Assembly: GCA_017979445.1 (NCBI GenBank) | Contig: CM030707.1 | Location: 20,404,586 to 20,468,585 of the forward strand | DNA: 64,000 nt | Direction: 5' to 3' | From: Akebia trifoliata | Lineage: Eukaryota; Streptophyta; Magnoliopsida; Ranunculales; Lardizabalaceae | Shown: positions 22,237 to 34,200 of the stretch, piece by piece | How the letters are laid out: each line of letters opens with the position of its first letter | How positions within the stretch are numbered: position 1 is the first letter of the stretch | Made by a program: the position numbers and the translations under genes | The notes under the pieces: generated by a model | The model's input: only the letters and a program-made list of their open reading frames with translations | Told to the model about the DNA's origin: nothing | Databases searched by the model: none

Positions 22237-25200
22237 TTACGATTGCAAGAACCCTTTCTCCTCCAAATAAGAAATCACTTGTTCAGCCATATCAATAGGG
22301 GGAGAACAATCTCCATCTTTCACCTGTATTACAATCTGAGAGAAGGGCCATTATCAGTGTTTTAGCTTCAAAAAGGACAACAATGGGATAATAAAGAAAT
22401 AAAATTGAAAAATAATACAAGCATTGCCGATCCACTTGCACACAACCTAAGGGATCTATACGTACTTCACAATTCAATGGTGGCTCGTAAGGGTCATCAA
22501 TCCCAGTAAAATCTGTGGAAAAAAAATTCCAGAGTGAGGGAACATGGAATTATCTTAGCCCAAAAAAATAAAATAAAATAAGATTATAATACATGAGAAA
22601 CATTATCCGTCCATCTGCTACCAAAATAAGTACTAAATCCAGCTAGAAGTTGTAGTCATCTTCAATAAGAAAGCGAGTGCCAAATTAAAACGTAAATAGC
22701 ATGAATAATACCTTGTAGTTCTCACTTTTCTCCCTTAACTCAATAAGATGATGGCAATAAATAAACTCCTAACCCTTGATTATCTTATTATCTTAGATCT
22801 AGAGGCCTGTTTGCGATGAATATTTTGCTTCTTGTGTAAAGTAGTGGAGAGTTAATTGATTACCTTCTTTTACATAGTCCTTTTGCTTTGTCTGTGTGGT
22901 ATTACTCATTGTCTCTTTTCCGTTTGTCTTGGTGTCATCCTTGATTGATCATCCTGTTGTTCTCTATTTGGAAGACCGGCACCTTCTCCGATAAAGAGAG
23001 GATTCTTTGGAAGTTGGCTCCTTTCATGTCCAAGTAAGAACATCCATTTTCTAATTTTGATTCTTCAATTTACAATCTAAATCGGATGTGGTGTACGAAT
23101 ATTATTCTAGATTATAATGATCATGCATTTATTTTTTTTACAATTGGATGGATGGATGTATTGTAGTATCTTCTACCATGGCAAAAGGAAGCAATCAACA
23201 GTTGATTGAGGAAGCCATACTTCAGGCAGATAAAGCAGGTATTAAGGTGCTGAGTTTGGGACTTTAAACCAGGCAAGTTCAATTTATACTTCCTCTTCTC
23301 CTATATACATTATAATCAACCCCATCTGTTTTTCTTATTATTATATACTAGACAGTGGCATGTGCAACACACACGTATCAAAAGGGTTTATCTATAATTT
23401 AAAACAATGATTGAAGGGGGTGAGAATATTACATAGTAAAAACAGGATAATTTTGTAATTTTGAAAACTAACCAGCGTGATTTTAGAGTTGTGGGCAACA
23501 ATTTTCGTGATTTTTGACAAAAATGAACCCTGATTGTGTTAATTTAAATGTAAAGGTGGGGGCATTTGTGGGACCCAAAAATTGGTTTTGAACCACTTCT
23601 ACTCCACCTTCTTTCATTATAATAGTAAATAATTAATGGAGAGGAATGGGAGAATTTTTTAGGCCAAGGAGCACTCACTCAATGAGTTATTGCTATAGTT
23701 GGCCTTTTATTTTTGTGGTGCAAACTGTTTAGAGACTTCAGTGGCCTCTTCTTTGAGGATTTTCTCTTTAGGTGGGATCTCATTTATAAGGGGAGAGGGT
23801 AACTTGTGCTTTTGTTGCTTCGGTTCTGTTGAGGACATCTTGTCCTCCCATCAATAAAAATAAAATAAAAAATATACGAGTATAACAGGTTAAGTCAAAT
23901 AAAAGAAATAGAGATAAACAAGTCAGGTCCTTCTCTTTGCCAGGTAATAAGGGCAATTTGATAAAGTAGATGTTAAAGCTATCCTTCAAAATCTCTTACA
24001 TGACTTCCCCTAATTTGGAGACACTCTTGATTGATATTAGATTTTAGGAACAAACTCCTGATTGGTTGGCAAAAATCTAGAATACCCTATCAACAGGATG
24101 TAACAAGAATTTTCAAGAATCAGAGACATTGTCCAGTAGAGATTACTAAAATATACCTTTGATCTTTCCTGCACGTGCAAGCTTGTACAAGCCTTTAGGG
24201 TCCCTTGCTTCACATATTTGCAATGGAACATCCATGAAAACCTGTAAATGTAAGTTTTTTTTATGCCATCATTAGAAACACACAATTTTTTATTTGGGGA
24301 TGCAAAATCATCACAAGGAGAAGCACCAACCTCAATAAAGTTCCCGTCGGACAGTAGTGCACGGCAGGCATCTCGGTCCCTTCTGTATGGAGATATTAAA
24401 CTAGCAATGCAAATAACACCAGCGTCTGCAAAGAGCTTTGCTACTTCCCCTAAAATCAGATGGTAGAGAATTTAAAAAACAAGGTAACAAAAGAGTGAGT
24501 AAAAATTTCAAAATGATGCTAGCAATCCATTTTTGAAACTCTTTATAGCATTCAGAACTCATAGTTGAACTTCAGTCTTGGAGGTTAATTCGTTTGATAG
24601 GTCAAAGGAAAATTTTATTGAGAGAAACGGGTGGGTGGCCTTGAGTTTACAAGGACTGAAACCATAATAAAAAAAACAACAATAACAACCAACTGAAAGA
24701 CTACTAAAGCCTCACGAATCACATAATGAACCCATTTGAACAAAAAGTCCTAAAAAATGACTCTAAATTTCTTGAAGCTCTTGCTCCAACAGAAAACGAA
24801 CCCAAGATGGACATGAGAACTTCATGCAAAGTTCCCTCCCCTTAAAGATCTTGCTATTCAAATCCAACTGGATACCCCAACATACAACAAACAGGGTTAG
24901 AAACCATATGATTCTTTTTCGTGAGCAATATTTTTCAGGAGCCAACTGCAGAATAAGGCTAAGATCCAATATGTCAAACATCAAGACATTTAGAATAAGG
25001 AAAGAAAATGGTACCGACCACACCTTTGTTGAAAAAGAGCAATGAAGAAGGATATGGCTAATTGGCTCGATTCTATTTCTATTTTTTATTTGATAGGTAA
25101 AGAGAAGATTTTATTAAAAGAAAAGGGGGTCAAGGTGACCAACCCGGAGAAATACAAAACAGAAAACAACCCCAAAGTAGGCTAGGGGGCCCTAAATTGC

Positions 25201-28200
25201 AAACCAAATCCCACCTAATAATAAATCCTCAAAGAAAATACCCTTAGCATATATGTTTTGATTGCATGGAATTTGAAATCCATGAAAAAATAGTGGTGGA
25301 AAATGGGTAGGGCTGGAAAACCAAATTCCATTGTTTGATTTCATCTAGGAAAAATTATGGAAAAAAAAAAAATCTGAGGAAGAGGAGAGAGAGATGGCAG
25401 TGCCCGATGACCAAGATGGTAACGGCGGCAACAAAGGGTGAATCTGATGGTGGTGGTGGTGGGGAAGAAGAAGAGATGAAGTAAGGGTTTTGATTTTGGG
25501 ATGGAAAATAAGGATGGATTTCATTTTCCCATAGGCATGGATGGATAAATGAAATCCAGGTTTTGTGGGACTTTTGGAGGAGGGTGGAAAATCATTTTCC
25601 ATGTAAAAATGCAATCAAACACTTAGAAAACGCCACGTTCCATGAAAAATGGTTTTCCACCCTATTTTCCATATGCAATCAAACATACCAAACTCCTTGC
25701 ACAATTTACCGACAAAAGTACTGTTTTGGCAGGAAATACATGAGATAAAGTTACAAGAACAGCTGTTATGATAACAACTCACCAATTCTGCGTATATTTT
25801 CTGCACGGTCTTCTGGTTTAAAACTAAGATCATTGTTTAGGCCATGCCTAACATTGTCACCGTCAAGTATGTAAGATAGCTTTCCTCTACGATACAGTCC
25901 CTGATTTAAAGCACATGCCACAGTGCTTTTCCCTGAAATTTGAATGCAGGGCTAAAAATAAGAAAGTTTATTAAAGAGATGAATGGAAATCCAGACAGAC
26001 TCAGCTCGGAAACAAAAATAGAAAGTTTTCCTTTTATAAGAAAGTTGCAGTAATAGGCATAAGCCATCCTTGTGTAAGTGAGAAAAGTTTCTATAAAATA
26101 TTTTTCTTCCCATATAGTTTCACTTATTTATTCTTTTCTCTCTCACTAGATTGTACAACAGTGGTTAATGTGTGCCATCTCATAATCAACAATTGAATTC
26201 TATAAAGGGAAATGTTCAGCAACAAACATTTTGACAAACATTTTGGCAAAACATTTTTCAAAACATGGGTTAGAGGTTTTGGAATGGGCTGATTTTTGGT
26301 GAGGATGATCTCTACGGTGAGGAGATCATCATCACCAAAAATCAGTCCATTCCAAAACTTCTAACCCCATCAAAAATGGTTTACAAAAAATGGACGGTCC
26401 ACGATTTTTCAACTTGTAAACTGGGGCTAGAAGTTTTGGAATGGGCTGATTTTTGGTGAGGATGATCTCTACGCCCATCAAAAATGGTTTACAAAAAATG
26501 GACAGTCCACGATTTTTCAACTTGTAAACTGGGGCTAGAAGTTTTGGAATGGGCTGATTTTTGGTGAGGATGATCTCCTCACCGTAGAGATCATCCTCAC
26601 CAAAAATCAGCCCATTCCAAAATCTCTAACCCATGTTTTGAAAAATGTTTTGCCAAAATGTTTGTTGCTGAACGGGACCCTTCTATAAAAGCTTTGAATG
26701 AGGTTCCAAATCCGAGATTTTGGTCTCCATAGCTTTGATTAGTTGTAGTAGATTTGCTCATGCAACTAAGTATGATAATAAGGTAAGATCTCTTTAACTT
26801 TGGTCTTCAGAGTTCATTTTCAACTAAATATTATGCCAAGACACTACCCTTGTCACATCCTAAAATTTCGAACCTTGATCTGATTCAAGATCCTAATTTA
26901 AGGGTATGAAAGGAACCAAAAACCATTGAATAATATCAACTAAATATTTAAGAAAAAGAAATAAAATAAATAAAAGCCAATGCTTATAAAAAAAGAGAGT
27001 ATTATCCTAGAATCCAATCAAAACGTCAAGTGTAGTACTACTTGTTGCGTTACTTATTACATTCAAACCAAATAAAATAAACTGTTTTAAATTTGAATCC
27101 TAAAGAGACTAAACAACCAACTAATAAATAAATGAACTATGTCCGCTGATGATTTTGCATTTCCATCGTCCAACTCCGATCTCAATGCTCATTATTTGAG
27201 AAGTTTTTCCGACAGAGTCGGTAAACTAAAGCTTGTAGGAAACTCAACACCACACTAACATCTATGCATATATAAAAAGAAAAAGAAATATATGATCATG
27301 TTATTATCAAGTAACCAAGTCATTCAAAGGCAACCAATGCATTGTAATGATGACCCATTTTCCCACCGATTTGGTTATTACTATCATCACCGATTTTCCC
27401 AACAGCTCGTTCAAACTCTTTGTTCCAAAACATGAAACCTTCCTCGAGGGCCTTTCACCTAAGGATCTAAGTCCTAACTTGCTCAGTTCATGATTCCAAA
27501 ATATGTCTATGATTATTCAATTTCACATTCATTTTCTAAAAGAACATTCAATGCAGTTTTAACATAAACATTATCACAACAACCAAAGATTTATCACCAA
27601 AATCTATCAAACATTTATAACTCACATTATTCATCAATAGACACATACAAAACACATTATGTACTTAATTTTTATTTACTACATATATATAAATAGATAT
27701 GTCATGAGAACCTGCCTTAATTAATGTTGAAATCCACTAATGAAATCTAATTCTTTTTTCTCCGTTTTCCTCACCTACTCAATTTTCTACAAAAAAATAA
27801 TTACATAGATAAAAATTACATGACAACTAGTAGTGTCCAAACTACCCTAATAGAATTTTTAATGTCTCTCTCTTCCCAAGGATCTTATTTATTTATTTTA
27901 AATAACAAAAAAAAAAAAAAACAATACAATATTCAAGAATAAGAAAAAAAAAGACTTACATGACAGTCTTGCATTGCAAGCTGACTTCGCTGATACCAAA
28001 TTTTTATGATATTTTTCCTATAAAGAGGACTTCTAGGTTTTTCCAACAATATATAGATTGTCACAAACGGACAACTAACTAAGCTTCGGTAAATTTTAAA
28101 CGTCAGCATTATTGTGTTGTCTCGAAAAACAAAAATCTGCAAAATAGACATGCATTGCATTACTGTTTCTTTATAGTAAAATATTTTATTATATTTTTCC

Positions 28201-31200
28201 GATATTTGTTTTATATAAATAGAAGTTCTTGATCTTTCCAACAATATATAGATCTTTGAAAACGGATAAGTATCCTCGATAGATTTTACAAGTTAAGTCT
28301 AAAAATCTGCCTCGAGTGACAAGAATCATAGATTCTTCAAAATTGATGGGGTTTTTTCTAATTCAATTAATACAAAATAAATCTAATTATTTTATCATAT
28401 AAAGGAAGGTATTAAGTTCACTAAACATTGAAATAAAAATATTAATTAATTAAAATAGATCTTAAGATTTTAAATATGAAGTAGAGCTGACTTGAGAGCA
28501 ACTAAAAATAAAGTTTATCCTTATATGGTGATCTTTAATTGATTTATTTTACCAAGAACACAAAAAAAAATCCTAAAAAAATGTGTGGATCGAGAACCAA
28601 CTCGGGTGGATTGATTTAGGTCAAATCGATCCACACATTTTTTTAGGATATTGTTATTTTATGCTCTTGGTGAAATAGATCGATTAAAGATCATCATATA
28701 AAGATAAACTTTATTTTTAGTTGCTTTCAAGTCAGTTTTGATTTCGATTTCAATTTTGATTTCTAGAAAAAAATATATTTCTTATTTGGATACCTCTACT
28801 TCATATTTAAAATCGTAAGATCTATTTTAATTAATCAATATTTTTATTTCAATATTTAGTGAACTTAATATCTTACTTTATATGATAAAATAATTCGGAT
28901 TATTTGGTATAAATCGAATTAAGAAAAACCCCATTGATTTTGAAGAATCTATGATTATCGTTGCTTGAGGCAGATTTTTGACCTTAACTTGTAAATCTGT
29001 CGAGGACTAACTTACTCATTTTCGACGATCTATATATCGTTAGAAAGATCAGGAAGTTCTCTTTATATAAAAAATATCGGAAAAATATAATAAAATATTT
29101 TAATATAAAGAAACAGTAATGCAATGCACGTCTGTTTTGCAGATTTTTATTTTTTAAGACAGCACAATGGTACTGACTTGTAAAATTCGTCGAAACTTCG
29201 TTAGTTGTCCGTTTACAACGATCTATATATCATCGAAAAGACCTAAAAGTCTCTTTTACAAGAAAAATATCATAAAAATTTAAATAAAATTTAGTATACA
29301 GCAAAGTCAGCTTGCAATGCAAGATTGTCATGTTAGTCTTTTTCTTCTTGTTCTTGAATGTTGTATTATTTTATTTTTGTGTTATTTACAAAAAAAATAA
29401 TAATAAGATCCTTGAGATGAAAGAGACGTTAAAAATTATATTAGGGTAGTTTGGACACTATTAATTGTCGTGTAATTTTTATCTATGTAATTATTTTGTG
29501 AAAAAGATCAAGAAGGCGCAAAAAACGAAGAAGAAGGAATCATATTTAATTAGTAGATTCCAATATTGATTAAGGCAGATTCTCACGACATATCTATTTA
29601 TATATACGTAGTAAATAAATATTAAGTATATAACATAATTATGTGTTTCTTATGTGTCTATTGATGAATAATGTAAGATATAAATGTCTGATAGATTTTG
29701 GAAATAAATCTTGGTTATCGTGATAATATTTATGTCAAAACTGCAGGAAATGTTCTTTTAGAAGATGAACTGAGCAAGTTAGGACTTAGATCCTTGGGTG
29801 AAAGGCCCTTGAGGAAGGTTCTGCGCTTTGGAACAAAGAGTTTGACCGAGCTATTGGAAATATCGATGATGATGGTAACGGCCAAGTCGATGGGAAAATG
29901 GGTCATCATTGCATGCATTAATCGTCTTAGAATGACTTGGTTACTTGATAATAACATGATCATATATTTTTTTTATTTGTATGTATTTATGCATAGATGT
30001 TAGTGTAGAGTTGACTTTCCTGCAAGCTTTAGTTTATTGACTCTATTGGAAAAACTTTTTAGATAATGAGCATTGATATCGGAGTTGGACGATGGAAATG
30101 CAGAATCATGAACGGACATAGTTTATTTATTTATTATTTAATTATTTAGTCTCTTTAAGATTCAAATTTAAAACAATTTTATTTTATTTTGTTTGAATGT
30201 AATACGTACACAACAAGTAGTACTACTCTTGACAGTTTGATTGGGTTCTAGGATGATAATCTCCTTTTTAATAAGCATTAGCTTCTATTTGTTTTATATA
30301 TTTTTCTTAAATATTTAGTTGATATTATTCAATGGTTTTCGTTCCTTTCATACCCTTAAATTAGGATCTTGAACCGGGTCATGGATCGGATCAAGGTTCA
30401 AAAATTTTAGAGTGTCACAACCCTCCCTGTTCACTAGTTGTCCACCTTTCACATCATTTTTTTTCTCACCCACTGACCGACTCACAAACATCCTATTACA
30501 GCATTCATCCACCAATTTCTTTGTCAGAAATTTAATCTAGGAGAAGTTAGATTTACAATGGTCCTAAATAAGAGTTGGACACAATTTTCTTTTATTGTCA
30601 CATATCATCCCTGGTATCCTAGTAACACTCTTAATCCAAGATATAGCTCAAATGGAACATATGCAATTTGAAAACAGTGCATCACTGGTAAAATATAATC
30701 CACTATCCCAATGTTATGGCTTCCAAATGTTGAAAATAGTCATTCATAACTATAATTTCCTATTTATTCTGACTTCTAACAAATTTCTTATCTCTAATTT
30801 TTCTATTCTATCTCACGTTTCTATTCGTCTTTGGTTTTTCAATCTATATTCTCCAAAACCACTACCTTCCCTTTTCCTCACTTGACCCACAAGCACCAAC
30901 GAGAGTGCTCAAGACCAGTGTTACCTGATATGCTATTAAGGTACCAAACTGCGAACTGGTTTGAGCTGAACCACTTCGCTCTTGGTTTGTAAAATACAGT
31001 AAACTAATGAACTTCATTATTTTATTTCACTTTTTTGCATCCTCCTCCACATATTGATAGTATTTGAGATACCCCCTAAGAATTCAAACTGATAGCATGC
31101 TCCTTTTCTTTATTAATAGACTGATGGAAAATTACCAGATACCCTTATCTTCAACCTGGAAATAAAAAGTCTGATTTTTTCTTCCCAAAACCTACCATCT

Positions 31201-34200
31201 TCAAAATATTTTTGACCCTACTCATCACTTAAACCTTCAAATAGCCTCATTTCTATCTACCCCTACGAACCGGATTTGTTCTTTATTGGCGAACCACGAA
31301 CCTGAATTCGAACTGAGAAAAACCATGAATCAAGTAACATATCTCAAGACAGAGGTATGGGTATTTGGTGCTGGGAAAAAAAACAATGATGATATTCTAG
31401 AGTGTGAGGGAAACTAACTTCATTTGCTATTAAATGAATTTTTAAAGAAAAAAACTAAAATATGAAAATGAGCAAGACAGTGGCTAAGTTCATTGGTTGC
31501 TAATAAATGAATCATTAGGAAAAAACAGCTAAAATATGAAAATAGACAAGACAGTGGCAGGGATACCGAAGGAATGTGAAACAATAGTCATGAATCTGAA
31601 ACAAGGGCATTCCAAGGAGTGAAACAAACATGCCAAAGACAGTAGTAAAAGTATTTGATATGACGAATAAGGAATAATGCCATTCTACTGTGTGAAAGGA
31701 AGCTAATTTCCTTGGTTGTTATTATATGAATTGTCAAAAAGAACTAAAATATGAAAATAGAAAAGAGAAGATGCTGGGGAGAATACAGACTACTCCAAGT
31801 TTATAACTTAATGACATAAATTGTATAAAACTAAAATATAAGAGACAATCAAGCGAAAGGAAACAGCATTAACATTTGAAATTATCTAAGCAACCTCATG
31901 AAAGATTTAACTCGGGTATTAAAATCATCTCTCCAAGTAATGAATACCAACATAACATCAACGTACCTGAACCACTAAGACCAGTAATCCATATGACACA
32001 TCCTTTTTGCTGAAGCAACTTTTGCCTTTCCAGTTTTCCGACTGAACATTCATGCCACAAAATATTTGTCGACTGTCTAACAGAAGGCATCATGACGTGA
32101 TTATTCCCTTGTCAAATGAAAGATTCACACATTGTTAAATTCAAAAAACAATAACAAGATGCTTGAAACATATGAACTTTACACTTAAACTACAATGAAA
32201 AGAACTATGGAATAAATTAATTGTGAATCTTATAATTTTGTCACGAAGACTCTTGAGTTTGAAAACATTTTTTTTTTTTTTTTTTGAAAAGTAAATTTGA
32301 AAACATGAAGCCCACACAACTGATGTAAGTTCCATTATAGGTAAGATAAGTAATAGCATGCCACAGAGCAACTACTGGATTCCGATAGTTTCCAAAGTTG
32401 CTTAATTTAAACAAATCATGCAATTCAATTGAGGTAATCTGCAAATGTCTTAAGACTTGTATAATATTTTCAATAGAGATATCATAGAATTATATTTGAT
32501 TAGGTTAGGACTCTATGCGATTTGAATTGGTTAGGATAGATTGTCTTTCCTATCTTTATTTGGAACGCAAGTTTCAAATAAGGGTCTTAGGGTTTGGGTT
32601 AGGGGATAAAAACATTTGGGAGAATGACCATTAGGAGGTTTTACCTCCTCAAAAAGGCAAGACGTAAGGAGGTCAATTCCATCAAAGTGGCCATATCAAT
32701 GAAATTGTTATGTTTGTGTCTTGTATTTCGTGTACTATATTGGAATAATGGACTGTACACCAGGAGTAATTCCACATGTCCAGACCTATGTTACCTGGTT
32801 CGTCAATTTGTCCAGTTTGAATTTCGGTTCATGGTTTGTAGGTACTTTAGAATGAACCCAGTTCATGGAAATAGGCAGAGATAATATAATATAGGGTCTT
32901 GTTAACGTATGCCCTAAGGGCACGCGTTAAAGTGCAATAAATACACTTTGGGAATAAGCATATGAGGATATGTTGGTAAAAAAAAATATTTTTTAAAGGG
33001 TATTTTCGGTACAAAATCCAATTTCCAAAGTGTATTTATTACAATTTAACGTGTGCCCTTAGGGCACACGTTAACAAGACCCTATAATATAATATATTAT
33101 AATGCCTCTTTGATGCAAGATAGATTATATCATAGGGTTAGGATCTGGTGACTTATGAATAATGCCTCATGGAAATTCAACGGTTGAAATTTATCATTAA
33201 AATAAGTATCCTCGAGATTTGTGTTATCTAGATACATATAAATCCCAACCGTTGGATTTCATGTTTACATGGTTGAGATCATGCGCTTTCTCATGAGTCT
33301 CCAGAGCCCGGCCCTATATTATATTATATTATGCTTTTAGGATTGGGTACGCGGTATTCCACGAAGTCACTACGAACCGGACCGAAGTGAACCACAAACC
33401 ATTTCATTTTGTACTGGTTCATGGCTTAATAAAAAGGAACAAGTAACATATGTCCATGCTATTTATCATTAAAAAAAAGGGGGGGCACAGATCCATACTA
33501 AAAATTTTCTTACTTTTTCCCTAAGGGAAATTTCATCTTTTGAACAAACTATAAAATCAAAGCCAACAAGTTTTTAGGATTTTGATGGGTGAAATTTCAA
33601 TTTTACTGAGAGGAAGTAAGATTGAGAGATTAAAACCATAGTTTTCAAAAGAAATAGTGAAAGGATCTCATCATCATAGGTGGACATAGGCAATTTCCTC
33701 TCTTTGTTTCAATTTGTTATCATTTTTTTCTAGCACCGAATTTTCTACAGAAATAAAGCTAGTTTCTTTTTTTTTTTTTTTTAATATGCATTCCTAAATT
33801 CTCTTTTCTAACAAAAGGCTGATTCTTGCAAGGCAATTTTTTTCATACTTTACGGGCAATTGTTCTCAAACGAATTGTACTTCAAGAACCTCCTATAAAG
33901 AAAACCTAATCTCTAGCAAATTCTAACCACAAATAATCCAAAGAACCTCTTCAAAAATAGCTACCACAATTTCAAATTCTCAAATAATATTAGAGGGTGC
34001 ATAGATGACTTGGATAAAAAGAAATATATAAAATGGAAAATAGAATCTTAAACATCTGAAATTAAATTCCAATAAAACAAGCAAATGTAGCATCAAGAAC
34101 AATACCAGCACAATTGTTCTTCAACTCCGATTCCTCTCCAGTCTCCCCAAAATTTTCAAGATTCATCCGATCTTTTTCACTCAGGTACACTGTTCTTGAT

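Larger units (their letters stand above)
32786..33451. mobile_element. hAT-type MITE of the TATGTTAC family carrying two nested MITEs, APK intron 1
   Basis: Ends CTATGTTACCTGGTTCG and ATATGTTACTTGTTCC (reverse complement of right), with an 8-bp duplication GTCCAGAC/GTCCATGC (two mismatches). It is longer than its relatives because elements at 32894-33082 and 33135-33314 sit inside it. Confidence 0.75.

Noticed and set aside
29698..30003. 101-codon ORF in the right arm of the palindrome
   Set aside because: Its frame is not kept in the mirror region of the left arm, and the residues resemble no family.
26198..30420. CACTA-type transposon, because CACTA occurs at about 26842
   Set aside because: The opposite end has no matching TAGTG, so the motif is chance.
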